Source of the DNA: Amycolatopsis sp. QT-25
GTDB taxonomy: Bacteria; Actinomycetota; Actinomycetes; Mycobacteriales; Pseudonocardiaceae
Direction: 5' to 3'
Length of the DNA: 64,000 nt
Assembly (NCBI RefSeq): GCF_029369745.1
Contig: NZ_CP120210.1
Span: 1,612,001-1,676,000 of the forward strand
The notes beneath the pieces are model-generated. The model searched no databases. It had not been told where the DNA came from and saw nothing but the letters and a program-made list of their open reading frames with translations. Shown here piece after piece: positions 18,400 to 28,121 of the stretch; the stretch's first letter is position 1, and each line of letters starts with the position of its first letter. The translations under genes and the position numbers were made by a program.

Positions 18400-21300
18400 C
18401 GTTTTGCTTCCTGATCGGTCGATGCAGGCCGGTCTCCGCGCGGAGGCAGGTTTCGATCGCGGAGTTCCAGCTTCAGCAACCCCGCCGGCCGTCCGATGAC
18501 GGCCTGTCCGGTTTCGGGTAGCGCCACGCCGATCGCGGCCTCGTCGAGCGGGGTCGCGAACATCGGTGTTCGCCCTGTTATGTCGTGGGCGATCAACCAG
18601 CCCGGACCACGTGCGGGTCCCCCAGCGACCACCACCGAACGGTTGTCGACAGCTGCTGTACAAATGTTCTGCAGACGGCCGCCATCCAGCAGATCACCGT
18701 CCCCACTTGAACTGCGCAGGTGCACCTGGCCGCCGACGTCGACGACCAGCACCCGTTCCCCGTCGGGGGAAGCTGTGGCGATGAGCGGTCTGCGCGGTGT
18801 CGGAAGCTGCGTCAGGTCGAACTCGGGTGTGCTCCCGAGCCACAGCCGCCGGATTCGGCCGGAGTTGGTCACCAGCCAGGCGGACGGGCCCTCCGTAGGG
18901 CCCACCGTCAGGATCGAGTGCAGGTCGGAATCCAGGCTCACCGCGCGGCGCACTTGATTTCCGGATGTCAGGTCGGTGACCCACACGTCGGCGCCCAGCC
19001 CGACGACGACCTGCCCAGAGGGATGCAGCGACGCCAGCAGTTCGGCGGGTTTCGTACCACCGGCAGTTGTGGGTACGAGCTCCGGCCTGCGCACCGGATG
19101 TTCGTCGCTGTGGCAATCGATAGACCAGATCTCACCTTGCCATGTGGTGACGAGAGCGAGCACGACCCCGGCTACGGACGCCACAGTCACGGTCCTTGGC
19201 ACGCCCTCGACCTGGACCGTCGACCGTATCGCGCGTCCGTCGGTCAAACTCCAGAAGTCGAGCGCGTCACTGTCGTCGATCGTGACCGCGACATCCCCCG
19301 CCTGCGCCGCCGACAGCCGGGTGAAGCGTGCTGTGCGCGGACGATCAGGCTGTACCCAGCTGACTTCTCGAGTCGGCCGATGTCGAGGTGGCCAGGACGC
19401 GACGGGCCTCAGCTTCACCCCGTAACGGCGCGCGGCGATGTCCAGAATCAATGCGCGATTGGCTGCTGTCTCGTTGGGTGGCACCGCCCGCGCTACGAGA
19501 GATCGTCGCATGCGGCCTTGGGAGTCGTTGCGCAGCCTGCGCACCGCGGCCGATACCAGGCTGGGCGGAGCGTCCAGAAGGAACCCGGGGTCATCGAGCA
19601 TTCTGCCGCGCGGAGTGTCCAACGATGCGGCGAAGGCAACGAGCGTGCGCACCGCAGGATCAATCATACTCCAGTCCACTTCGGATGGTGAGTTGACCTG
19701 TGGAAGCCGAGCGAGGAAGCGTTCAGAAGGAGCGGAATCTGCGGAAACGCGGGCTTTGAATCGAGGCCGCCAGCGGGGCAGGCCACCGGCGCCCGGCCTG
19801 CACTCGACCAGCGAACCCAGCCGGGCTGCCGCAGTCGTCACATCGTCCGCAGTCACAAGTACACCTGACGGATCCGATGCCGCCGCAGCCCACTCGTGCG
19901 CTGGCACGACGATCATGTCGTCGTAGGAGCAGAGCGCGCACAACGCGTCGACGACCACCCCGGCACGTTCACCGAGATAGCTGTGCAGAATTGTTCGGCA
20001 CACCCGGCGTGCGGCTCCCGCTGCCGCGCGCTCAGCGCGTGATTCCGCTTCTGCCGTTCGGAGTCCCTGCGCCACAGCGTCTGTGTACGCGTCCGCCGCG
20101 GCGACAGCGATCTTGAAGTGCAGACCCCACTTCGAATGGCTCGCGGTCAACGACCGCGTCGCCTCCTGTTGTGTGAGGCGGAGGCGTAGTGACAGGTATT
20201 CGCGGACATCCGTGTCGGTGCGGTCACCCAGCAAGTCGAGATCGGTCACCCAGTGTGGCGTGGAAACTCGAATGCCCGAATGCGACGGCAGCCCGAGCAC
20301 GAGCCGGACACCGTTCACTTCGGCGAGGGCGGTCAGGACATCGTCCCAGCTCTGATCATCGGCCTCGGCGAGCTGGTCCAGGACGATGGTGGTCCGGCCG
20401 GTCGACTCGTGCAAGACTCGCACGATGTCGTCGAGTCGTTGACCGACCAGATCGAGCCTGCGCGCCAAACCTCGCAACACCGAGTCCCTGGTGCCTCGGC
20501 AAGCGATGACCCTGGTAGACGACCCAGGCCACCTCAGGCGTACATCCATCGGCAACACGTCTCGCGCGACGGACATCAACACAAAGTGCCCCAGCAGTGC
20601 GCTCTTGCCCGAGCCTGCGCCACCCCTCACGACGAAGATCTGCTCGGCGGTCTCGCCCTTGACGTGTTCTCGTAGCGCGCGGAGTTCGTTCTCGCGTCCC
20701 GTGAAGAAGAAACCAGGCCGGCTCGCCGCTGACACGCCCCTGGCTGCAGCCGCCCAGTCGGCCGGGATGGGCAGGTCGGCAGGTGGTGTCGCGGGTTGCC
20801 AGCACGGGTTCGGCAGGACGCGGCACGCGGTCGCGGAGTGGCCCTCCGCCAGCCACACCGTTTGGGATCCGCTCAGTGACGCGTTGACCTCGGCGGCGAC
20901 CGCGCCAGGCTCGAAATGGCTGATCGACCACGAAGGTCGCGATTTCGACGCCAGCACAGTGGCGAACGCACTTGCGAAGGTCTTCTGGGGTGCGACCTCC
21001 AGTCGCCTGCTCGAGCCGATGCCCCAGAATTCCATCTGGGATGTCCTGGTGTTGGGTCGCCTCATCTCGCGCAACGCGTCGTCGACACCTGGTTCGGAAA
21101 AACACGCGTCCAGGATCAGCACGACCTGCCGAAGGCTTTTTCGAGCAGTCAGGGCGGTGAGGAGCGCATCCGTTTGATATGGGCGCCCGCTGGCCAACAC
21201 CAGGCGAAACCGCGTATCAACTACGGACCCGTGTCCGGTGCAGTAGATGAGCAGGCGCTCTTCATTCTCGGAATCATCGTCCCGAGGAGTGTCGTGTGCA

Positions 21301-21497
21301 GATTCCGCCCATTCTCGCAGCTCGTCCTCGAGGTCGTCATGGCTCCGTTCGGGAGTGCTGAACGGGAACAACTCGGTCAAACCCAGGGCGCCGAGTGCTC
21401 GCCTTACTGTGCGGATCTCTTCAGTGACCCCGTCCAGGTTCGCGACCTTCTGGTAAGTACGGATCCCGGAAATGCAGAATAGCCCGCGAGACATCAT
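18396..21497 (-). CDS. Caspase-like protease fused to STAND-type NTPase and beta-propeller
   Basis: A 1033-aa protein. Residues 1-225 form a caspase/metacaspase (peptidase C14) domain, with the catalytic His89 in YCTGHGS and Cys132 in LILDACFS. Residues about 285-560 are an NTPase with P-loop GGAGSGKSA (292-300). The C-terminal 330 residues show repeated beta-rich segments typical of a propeller. Both catalytic residues are present, so protease activity is expected. Such caspase-NTPase-propeller fusions in actinomycetes are thought to be conflict proteases released when the sensor part is triggered. Its ATG overlaps the hydrolase stop (ATGA), and its own stop overlaps the next GTG. Confidence 0.92.
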   Translation of the reverse strand: MMSRGLFCISGIRTYQKVANLDGVTEEIRTVRRALGALGLTELFPFSTPERSHDDLEDELREWAESAHDTPRDDDSENEERLLIYCTGHGSVVDTRFRLVLASGRPYQTDALLTALTARKSLRQVVLILDACFSEPGVDDALREMRRPNTRTSQMEFWGIGSSRRLEVAPQKTFASAFATVLASKSRPSWSISHFEPGAVAAEVNASLSGSQTVWLAEGHSATACRVLPNPCWQPATPPADLPIPADWAAAARGVSAASRPGFFFTGRENELRALREHVKGETAEQIFVVRGGAGSGKSALLGHFVLMSVARDVLPMDVRLRWPGSSTRVIACRGTRDSVLRGLARRLDLVGQRLDDIVRVLHESTGRTTIVLDQLAEADDQSWDDVLTALAEVNGVRLVLGLPSHSGIRVSTPHWVTDLDLLGDRTDTDVREYLSLRLRLTQQEATRSLTASHSKWGLHFKIAVAAADAYTDAVAQGLRTAEAESRAERAAAGAARRVCRTILHSYLGERAGVVVDALCALCSYDDMIVVPAHEWAAAASDPSGVLVTADDVTTAAARLGSLVECRPGAGGLPRWRPRFKARVSADSAPSERFLARLPQVNSPSEVDWSMIDPAVRTLVAFAASLDTPRGRMLDDPGFLLDAPPSLVSAAVRRLRNDSQGRMRRSLVARAVPPNETAANRALILDIAARRYGVKLRPVASWPPRHRPTREVSWVQPDRPRTARFTRLSAAQAGDVAVTIDDSDALDFWSLTDGRAIRSTVQVEGVPRTVTVASVAGVVLALVTTWQGEIWSIDCHSDEHPVRRPELVPTTAGGTKPAELLASLHPSGQVVVGLGADVWVTDLTSGNQVRRAVSLDSDLHSILTVGPTEGPSAWLVTNSGRIRRLWLGSTPEFDLTQLPTPRRPLIATASPDGERVLVVDVGGQVHLRSSSGDGDLLDGGRLQNICTAAVDNRSVVVAGGPARGPGWLIAHDITGRTPMFATPLDEAAIGVALPETGQAVIGRPAGLLKLELRDRNLPPRGDRPASTDQEAKR

Positions 21498-22327
21498 CCG
21501 AGTGCCTTGTCGATCGCCCGCGCCGTGCGAACGTTCGTGAGATATGAGAGAGCGGAATGGGCGGACTTCCGGGGGTTGGCGCAGGGCTGGTCGTCGATGT
21601 CCGGGTGATAGAGGGGAGCCAGTTCCTTCACCATCGCGACCGCGTCATGGCCGGCCGCCACGTTGGTCCATGTCGTGACTTCACCCGGCCACCTCGACCT
21701 GTCGAGTGGCTGGTCGAGCCGGCTACGGATGGATTCGAGGCCGAGCGGCGACCCGATTGTCAGCATCGCGGGCGGGGAGTCGACCTGGTTGTGCACCAGC
21801 CAGTCGTACGCGATGACGCTGCCAAGGGAGTGACCGATCACCAGGCGGGGCGACTGTGCCATCGCGGTCTCAACCTCGTCGTGCACCCGCGCACGAAAAT
21901 CTGTGTCGTCCAAGTATCGCCGTACCTGCTTGACGAAGGAGATCACGGCTGAATCGATCCCTTCGAATAAGGGAGTTCGTTGGATCGTAGCGAGAGCCTT
22001 TTGCAGTGCTCCGGGAAGATAGAGCTTTCCCTCATGTTCGTCATCGTTACCCTCGGCCGATTCGAGCAGTCCTGCTGCAATCGCCTCGACCAGATCCGTT
22101 TCCAGGCCGCACTCAAGATCCACAGCCGTGTACTCAGAGCCGCTATCCTCGGACTTTCCGTCGTTGTACTCGTGGCCGTAGAACACACACTCGAGAGTGA
22201 GTGAGTCGGAGTGCGAACTCCTGATGTTGCACAATCCGTCGATCATCGCACCGAGCCATTTTTCGTGCATGTCCGTGCGAAGGGAGCGATTCATCCAAAT
22301 GCCATGAACCGCGACGACGTCGACCAT
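21494..22327 (-). CDS. Alpha/beta hydrolase (lipase/esterase-like), first gene of the operon
   Basis: The start is ATG 22327, because AAAGGAG lies 7-8 bases upstream; this gives 277 aa (MVDVVAVHGIW). VHGIW at residues 7-11 is the oxyanion-side strand motif. GHSLGS at 165-170 holds the nucleophile Ser167 after RLVI. A conserved GHD near residue 230 and His residues near 260 could complete the triad. There is no signal peptide, so it should act in the cytoplasm, on lipid or on a small ester or acyl-protein. As the first gene of a coupled operon with a caspase and an NTPase, it is a plausible effector such as a phospholipase, but the substrate is unknown. Confidence 0.85.
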   Translation of the reverse strand: MVDVVAVHGIWMNRSLRTDMHEKWLGAMIDGLCNIRSSHSDSLTLECVFYGHEYNDGKSEDSGSEYTAVDLECGLETDLVEAIAAGLLESAEGNDDEHEGKLYLPGALQKALATIQRTPLFEGIDSAVISFVKQVRRYLDDTDFRARVHDEVETAMAQSPRLVIGHSLGSVIAYDWLVHNQVDSPPAMLTIGSPLGLESIRSRLDQPLDRSRWPGEVTTWTNVAAGHDAVAMVKELAPLYHPDIDDQPCANPRKSAHSALSYLTNVRTARAIDKALG

Positions 22328-22532
22328 GAAAGTCTCCTTTGGTGAGCACGGCGCAAGTTTGCTGAAAAATTCGAACATCGGCGCCCCGCACCGGGGCCTG
22401 CCTTGACATAAGGATCGCCGAGCCACCGCTTGCCGTTACACGGCACGGTTCGTGCAGGTTGCTCTGTTCGGCAACGATACTGACGCGTCCACCACCCCCG
22501 CCAGCGGCGTTCGGTAGCAGGCCTGGATTTAG

Positions 22533-23914
22533 TACTGCAATGACACTTCGTGATGGCCGCGCCGGCGGTAGTGGCTGGTTCGGGCGCGGGCTTGGCTGGT
22601 TCGTCGCCATCGTGACCAGTGCATAGCGTGCTGGATTGTGTGCTGGACCCGCGTGGTGACACGGTTGAATAGCTTGCGGATTTCGTTGGACGTGAGCGGT
22701 ATCAGGCCGGGTGTAGATCCCCTTTTTTTGCGGTCTCTCGAGTGATGACGAGGAATGCTGCCGCTGCCATGGAGAGAGTTATATGCCGATACCATGCTTC
22801 GTATCGGCGGACCTGGTAGTGGTCGAGCCCGGTTTCGTTCTTTGCGGTTTGGAAACTTTCTTCGATCGCCCAGCGGCTGCCAGCGACGCGTACCAGTTCT
22901 CGGAGATCGGTTTCGGCGGGGCCAAAGCAAATGTAGTAGGAAATCTCGGTGGGGTCGCTGACCGAGCGGCGGGCCAGCAGCCAGTGGCCGACTTCTCGCC
23001 GGCGCAGCGGGCGGATGTCAACTACGGCCCAATCGTAGATCCGCTGCCCGTGGGCGCCATCGCCGCAGGACAGGCGCTGCCAGGCAGTCGGGGCGGCGTC
23101 CGCGATAACCGAGTGGGCGCGCCGCTGCCGCAGATCCATGGAAATCACCATCTGGGACTTGGGCACCGCCAGTACATGTGCGATGTCGTGTTCTTCCAGC
23201 CAGAGCCGCAGCCGTCCAACCTGCCCGTACGCTTCGTCGGCGGTGAACCACGCGAACGGGATACTCGCGGCGAGCGCGCGTTCCAACATTAATTGCGCCA
23301 GTTCGGGTTTCGTCGCGAATCCGACGCCGTCAGGAATGCCCGCAGCGCTGCACCGATCCCGATCGGCGATCCACTCTTTCGGTAGATACAACTCCCGATC
23401 GATCAAAGCCCGCCCCCGAGCCGATACATACGCCAAGAACACGCCGATCTGCGAATTCTCGATGCGCCCGGCCGTGCCCGAATACTGGCGCGCTACGCCC
23501 GCGGACTTCGTGCCCTTCTTCACGAACCCGGTCTCGTCCGCGATCAACACGCCACGTTCGGCGTCCGCCAGCACCTCGACCACCGTGGCCCGCACATCAT
23601 CACGCACGCCTTCGGCGTCCCAGGCGTAGAAGTTCAGCAGCCGCTGCATGCCCTGCGGGCCGGCCTCGCCGGCCATCTCCGCCAGGGTCCAGCCGTTCTT
23701 GCGCTCGACTTCAGCCAGCAGTCCCCGCAGGTAAGACACCATCTGACGCCGCGGCTCCACCCGCGAGAACCGCGACGCGAACCGCCCCGCGAACGCAGTG
23801 AAATGCGCCGACCAACCCGTCGCCATCTCCAACACAGGAGATCAACTACACGATCGCCGGGCCAAAGCCTAACCGACACACTCAACCACTCTATAACGAA
23901 ATGTCATTGCAGTA
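22533..23914 (-). mobile_element. IS701-type insertion sequence (1382 bp)
   Basis: The inverted ends begin TACTGCAATGACA on both sides. The left duplication TTAG is at 22529-22532. The right TTAG begins at 23915 but has been split by the IS5 element, whose own duplication is TTA; it re-forms as TTA (24794-24796) plus G. A 4-bp YTAR-type duplication is characteristic of IS701 elements. It lies about 200 bp upstream of the hydrolase start. Confidence 0.9.
22702..23835 (-). CDS. IS701-family transposase
   Basis: A 377-aa DDE enzyme, apparently intact. It has LIADETGFVKKGTKSAGVARQ (first Asp region), FAWFTADEAYGQ (second Asp) and a C-terminal RWAIEESFQTAKNETGLDHYQVR block with the Glu. These are the signatures of IS701/DDE_5-type transposases. 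The start may be ATG 23835 or the in-frame ATG three codons later. It runs in the same direction as the operon downstream of it. Confidence 0.93.
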   Translation of the reverse strand: MLEMATGWSAHFTAFAGRFASRFSRVEPRRQMVSYLRGLLAEVERKNGWTLAEMAGEAGPQGMQRLLNFYAWDAEGVRDDVRATVVEVLADAERGVLIADETGFVKKGTKSAGVARQYSGTAGRIENSQIGVFLAYVSARGRALIDRELYLPKEWIADRDRCSAAGIPDGVGFATKPELAQLMLERALAASIPFAWFTADEAYGQVGRLRLWLEEHDIAHVLAVPKSQMVISMDLRQRRAHSVIADAAPTAWQRLSCGDGAHGQRIYDWAVVDIRPLRRREVGHWLLARRSVSDPTEISYYICFGPAETDLRELVRVAGSRWAIEESFQTAKNETGLDHYQVRRYEAWYRHITLSMAAAAFLVITRETAKKGDLHPA

Positions 23915-23917
23915 TTA

Positions 23918-24793
23918 GAGCGTGTCTTACGTGGTGAGCTTTCGGAGTTTCTTGTGGCAGGTGAGGGCGGCTCCGAGGGTAAGGAAGGCGAGGAAGTGTT
24001 CGGCTTTGCGTTCGTAGCGCAGGGTGAGGCGGCGGTATCCGGTGAGCCAGGCCATGGTTCGCTCGATCACCCAGCGGTGTTTGCCGAGTTTGTCCGCGGA
24101 TTCGATGCCTTTGCGGGCGATGCGGACTGTGATGCCGCGGTCGCGGACCCAGTGTCGGAGCGCGGGCTGGTCGTAGGCCTTGTCGGCGTGCAGCTTGGCG
24201 GGCTTGCGGCGTCGCGGGCCTCGGTGGGACTTGACCGCGGGGATCGCCATCACCAGGGGTTTGAGCGCGAGCGAGTCGTGGGTGTTCGCGGCGGAGATCG
24301 CGATCGTGAGCGGCAGGCCGGCACGGTCGGACAGGACGTGGATTTTCGAGCCGGGTTTACCTCGGTCGACCGGGCTGGGGCCGGTCAGAGATCCCCCTTT
24401 TTCGCGCGGACGGAGGCGCCGTCCACGATCGCACGACTCCAGTCGAGCAAGCCCCGGCTGCCCAGTTCGTCAAGCAGTACACGATGGAGCTCGCGCCATA
24501 GCCCGGCCTCTGTCCATTGCGCGAACCGGCGGTGCGCGGTCTGGAAGGGCACGCCGAACGACGGCGGCAGATCCCGCCAAGCACATCCGCTGGTCAGCAC
24601 GTACACGATCGCCGTGAACACCTGCCGCGGATCCAACGGCGCGGTCCCACCACCCTGCGGACGCGGTGTGAACGCGGGGATCAACGGCTTCACCAGTTCC
24701 CACAGCTCATCCGGCACAAGACGCAAAGACAACCGATCAACCACGACCAAGATCATGGCGCATCAGCCACCGGTCGCCACGTAAGACACGCTC
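23918..24793 (-). mobile_element. IS5/IS427-type insertion sequence, copy 2 (876 bp)
   Basis: Same element as 10084-10959, in the opposite orientation, with TTA duplications at 23915-23917 and 24794-24796. It sits exactly in the target duplication at the right end of the IS701 element, so it inserted later. Confidence 0.95.
23927..24756 (-). CDS. IS5-family transposase in two frames (copy 2)
   Basis: The first frame is 24385-24756 and the second continues to 23927, joined by a -1 slip at the A5G5 run. The predicted proteins are identical to copy 1, including the three catalytic regions VDGAS, HADKAYD and RWVIER. It appears intact. Confidence 0.9.
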
Positions 24794-25040
24794 TTAGCCC
24801 CGAAGCCGTCCACGAGTCGTTGCAACGGCGACTGAGTCACCGCGACGAAGGTTCACACGTGAACAGCGGTGCACTCACCAGTTGGGGAGCCCCAGGTTCG
24901 CCCGAGGTGTCATGTACGGTGCCGCGAAGCTAAGGCGCGGCGCAACGACCAGTTGATCTGACACAATATAAACAAGTGTCCGTTGTAGGCTGCCTACCTA
25001 GGCTTGTTTGAGGTACGCCATGCGAAGACAAGCATCGAGC

Positions 25041-25286
25041 TCATCGTTCGACGCGGGCTCGTACAGCGAGTATCACGGGCGCGAGCAGGACCGGGCCGAC
25101 GAAGCAGCTGACCATGACCGTCCAGGTCCCCGCCGTGGTCAGCTTCTGCCCGGCCTCACGGAAGACAACTGCTCCCAGGGCGACTCGAGTCGAGGTGCCC
25201 GCGCGGTCCCACGTCCACCGAGCGTTTCCAGTGGCAGCGGCGACGTCACATCCGTAGTCACTGTCACCGTGCTTGAGGTAGCGCAT
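25041..25286 (-). CDS. Small single-span membrane protein, paralogue of the one at 54739
   Basis: An 81-aa protein beginning MRYLKHGDSDYG and ending with one hydrophobic helix (VMVSCFVGPVLLAPVILAV) followed by the positive tail RARVER, so the C-terminus is probably inside. The region RWTWDRAGTSTR...VVFREAGQKLT..GTWTVM can be aligned over about 50 residues with the short protein at 54739-54900 (RWTAQRMDKASR...VVFRDTDQKLT..DSWTVM). Conservation between two distant copies argues that this strand is the coding one. Function unknown. Confidence 0.6.
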   Translation of the reverse strand: MRYLKHGDSDYGCDVAAATGNARWTWDRAGTSTRVALGAVVFREAGQKLTTAGTWTVMVSCFVGPVLLAPVILAVRARVER

Positions 25287-25456
25287 GAACTGGACCCGGT
25301 CCAGATAGCGAATCTGCCCTAGCTGTTCAGTTCAGTGCGACGGCGGGAGACGAAGTCGCCGCGGCTTCGCGATGGTGGTTCAGCTGCTTGAACTCGACTG
25401 TTCATCGGCCCGCTTCGCCCACGACGCCCCGCCAATGTCGACGGCCCCGCAGCCTT

Positions 25457-26542
25457 TCACTGATCGTCCTTTGCTACAGCGGCGACTACTATAGCCGCGA
25501 TTCCCCCCGCGATCGCGTAGATGATCGAGCGCCTGAACTTGGCCAGGTCCGGCTCCGGCTTCAGCCGTGCAAGGTTGCTGATGACGCCAAGCGCTGAGAG
25601 GCTCACGATCACAAGCGCGACAGAAATGTCCAAGTTCGGCACGCCGTCGTTCTGCAGGTGGTCGTGCAGCCACGCCGCCATCGCATCCGGGTACCAGGAG
25701 TACGCGTCGAGGATGTTGCCGATGAGCATCAACATCGCAAGCGCCGACCCCACGGCGATCGCTCCCATGATGACTCCCCGGCGTCCGCTACCGGCGATCA
25801 TGGTGCCCTGGATCTGGTCGACGAACAGCTGCCCGACCGTCGCCACGGCGAGCCCCACCAGCAGCAGTCCCACCACCTTGCCCACCGTGACCCAGAAGCT
25901 CTCAGGGATCAGCCCCAGGAGCAGGCCGAGCCCGCCGAACACTACGACCACCCCTGCCACGAACCCCAGCGCGATCAGCGTCGGCTTCGCCCACCCCTTC
26001 ATGGCCGGACGCCATAGCACGAGCAGACCGACAACGATGATCGCTGGGGCCAACCACCACCAGCTCGTGAAGACGAAGACCAGGAAATCCAGGACGTCGT
26101 GGGCGACGTCGCCGAAGAAGCCGGCCACGGCGACGAACACGTCGGCCAGAAACGCGCCGACGTGGAAGACTACGAATCCGACCCCGCCGAGCAAGTGCGG
26201 CAGGGCCGCGGTTCCGACCGCGACCACTACGCCGATCAGGAACAGGCCGGGCTTCCAGTGCCGCAGGGAGACCAGAAGCAACGCGCCCAGGTACGCCAGG
26301 AGCGCGTAGCCCAGCCAGGTCAGCAGGTCGGGCAAGTCCGATAACGTCGTGTCGAGCCAGTTGCTGACGATCGCCGGCTCGGCCAACCACTCCCAGCTTT
26401 CACTCCGGGACAGCATGTCTGTTCGCCGTGGCAGACTCGCGACCAGGAAAACCGCTCCGACGATCAGCGTAAAAACCAGTCGTCCGAGGTGCTTGCCCAG
26501 TTGCCGACCGAGAGTGGGCGAAGGTGCGGTGGCGTAAACCAT
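25457..26542 (-). CDS. Polytopic membrane protein of unknown function
   Basis: A 361-aa protein with about eight hydrophobic helices (near residues 22-36, 72-92, 98-118, 125-150, 160-180, 190-215, 225-245, 260-280) and further ones near 315 and 345. It has no transporter signature, catalytic motif or signal sequence that I recognise. It stands alone, between the small membrane protein and a short gap. The membrane topology is clear but the role is not. Confidence 0.75.
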   Translation of the reverse strand: MVYATAPSPTLGRQLGKHLGRLVFTLIVGAVFLVASLPRRTDMLSRSESWEWLAEPAIVSNWLDTTLSDLPDLLTWLGYALLAYLGALLLVSLRHWKPGLFLIGVVVAVGTAALPHLLGGVGFVVFHVGAFLADVFVAVAGFFGDVAHDVLDFLVFVFTSWWWLAPAIIVVGLLVLWRPAMKGWAKPTLIALGFVAGVVVVFGGLGLLLGLIPESFWVTVGKVVGLLLVGLAVATVGQLFVDQIQGTMIAGSGRRGVIMGAIAVGSALAMLMLIGNILDAYSWYPDAMAAWLHDHLQNDGVPNLDISVALVIVSLSALGVISNLARLKPEPDLAKFRRSIIYAIAGGIAAIVVAAVAKDDQ

Positions 26543-26946
26543 GCTCCCCGAGTCGCCCCGGCAAAGCGGCCTGTTACGGGATCTGCGGAAGACTCGTGAA
26601 CCGCCGCGCTAAGACGAGCACCGTGGAGGCACAGCTTCGTAGCGCCTGTTCGCCCGGCATCTCGGCTATATGCGCCAGGTTGGTGAAGAACTCGACGTAA
26701 CACCTCCGAGGTTTGACGCGACCCATGTGGCATGAACCGAAACCGCCTGGCGATCGCTCTCGGATCAGGAGTCTTCGCTGCGACTCGCATCAGCCTGACC
26801 TGGAACGTCCCGTCTGCTGGAGGGAAGCCGAGATTCAGGTATTGGCGACGTCGCACGTGTCGATCGCGTTGATCAACGACACGACGTAGTTTTCTGCGGC
26901 TACCCAACTTGCAGCGTCCTTCTCAAGAGCCTCCTAGGAGTCCACG
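26543..26946. other. Gap of about 400 bp with a possible gene tail
   Basis: No complete gene. A plus-strand frame near 26650-26735 reads GYMRQVGEELDVTPPRF and then stops. It looks like the C-terminal end of a deleted protein. The remainder should contain promoters for the divergent genes at 26542 and 26947. Confidence 0.35.
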
Positions 26947-27147
26947 ATGCGGCAGCATTGGCCCGTCTTACGATGGGCTCTCTTGACCTCCGCACTGTCG
27001 ACGGGGCTCGCTGTCGTTGTAAACCTCGCGACTGATCTCAAAGACAGCTGGTTGGCGTGGGTCGGCGTCGTCGTACTTATGGTTTATCTGGCGGCATCAA
27101 CCTGGTTGCACAATACATTTCATCACGACATTCGTCTGCGCAGTTAG
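26947..27147 (+). pseudogene. Two-helix membrane N-terminus, probably frameshifted from the next gene
   Basis: A 66-aa frame starting MRQHWPVLRWALLTSALSTG, with two hydrophobic helices around a conserved-looking NLATDLKDSWLAWVG segment. This N-terminal pattern is one I associate with larger actinomycete membrane proteins, in which it continues into a soluble domain. Here it ends 59 bp before the next start, in a different frame. It is either a complete small membrane protein or the broken 5' end of the gene at 27207. Confidence 0.55.
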
Positions 27148-27206
27148 CAAGGTCTGACCGTCATCAAACTGCGGGTGGCGCAAAAGCGATATCCACCTCG
27201 GTCAGC

Positions 27207-28121
27207 GTGAATTCGGATCGAATCGAAGGCAATGTCCATGTTCACCAATTCGGTCGCAGGACTTTTGTAGCGGAAATTACTGCGGTCGTCGTTCTCGCGG
27301 CTGTCCTGACGTATCTCAGTCGCGATGGCCGAATCGCAGATCAGAACTCGATAGGCGATGTCGCTACTCCGTCCTCGTCGAATAATGCGGCGTCAACAGA
27401 GCTTTTGCCGTCTTTGGCGAGTGCAGCTGCGCCGACGACGCACCCGCAGCCTGCAGCGTTAGCGGTCGTCGCCTCTTGGCCGCTATCCCGAGGATGCGAT
27501 GGTGGAACAGCCGTCGCGATGATCAACGGCGGACCCGCAATCAAGACATTTCCGATGAACAGCGGGAACGAACGGGAAAAGATGATCGATGCGGGCGCTG
27601 GAGTCTGGGAAAAGGGATTCCTGTATCTAGACTTGACCGCACCTCCTCAGAAAACAATGCGTATTCTGAACCTGCGTCCTCTCATCGACAAGACCTCACT
27701 TCCTCCGCCGTCGTGGATTTATAGCCCGGGTGGAGGCTGCGGCGGACCTGTCAGCCGCGTATTCGAACTGGGTCTCGATACGCCGAGCTTAAAAGATACA
27801 GGGGTCCAGGAGTCAGAGGACGGCAAGCCAGTGCCGGACACGCGCAGTGATCCGATCGGGCCAACATTTTCCGTAACCAAGGATGAGCCGGCCACGCTCC
27901 GCTTCGACGTGTCCGCCTGTAAGGCCAACTACCAATGGAGCATCGAGATAACATATTCCATCGACGGAGACCTAGGCAGGCACACCTTTGTGAGCGGGCC
28001 GTACCGCACTATGGCTTTTGCTGACAAGACCAAAATGTACACTTATGGAGAAAACAATACCTACGCCGAAGCTGGATCCGCAGACGGGCCAAGTGGCGGA
28101 GGTTGGACCTGTGTGAACTGA
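27207..28121 (+). CDS. Membrane-anchored protein with extracellular domain, unknown function
   Basis: The coding part begins at or before GTG 27207 (VNSDRIEGNVHVHQFG). There is no ribosome site there, which fits a gene that has lost its true start. A transmembrane helix (VAEITAVVVLAAVLTYL, residues about 20-37) is followed by a Ser/Ala/Pro-rich linker and a domain of about 200 residues with Cys in SRGCDGG, GGGCGGP, SACKANY and WTCVN, so disulphides and an extracellular location are likely. The DRIEGNVHVHQ element resembles motifs next to membrane anchors in actinomycete conflict proteins. No family recognised. Confidence 0.6.
   Translation: MNSDRIEGNVHVHQFGRRTFVAEITAVVVLAAVLTYLSRDGRIADQNSIGDVATPSSSNNAASTELLPSLASAAAPTTHPQPAALAVVASWPLSRGCDGGTAVAMINGGPAIKTFPMNSGNEREKMIDAGAGVWEKGFLYLDLTAPPQKTMRILNLRPLIDKTSLPPPSWIYSPGGGCGGPVSRVFELGLDTPSLKDTGVQESEDGKPVPDTRSDPIGPTFSVTKDEPATLRFDVSACKANYQWSIEITYSIDGDLGRHTFVSGPYRTMAFADKTKMYTYGENNTYAEAGSADGPSGGGWTCVN

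Noticed and set aside
26464..26907. 147-codon minus-strand frame upstream of the large membrane protein
   Set aside because: It overlaps the membrane-protein start, is Arg-rich, and has no motif. It is probably a shadow in the promoter region.
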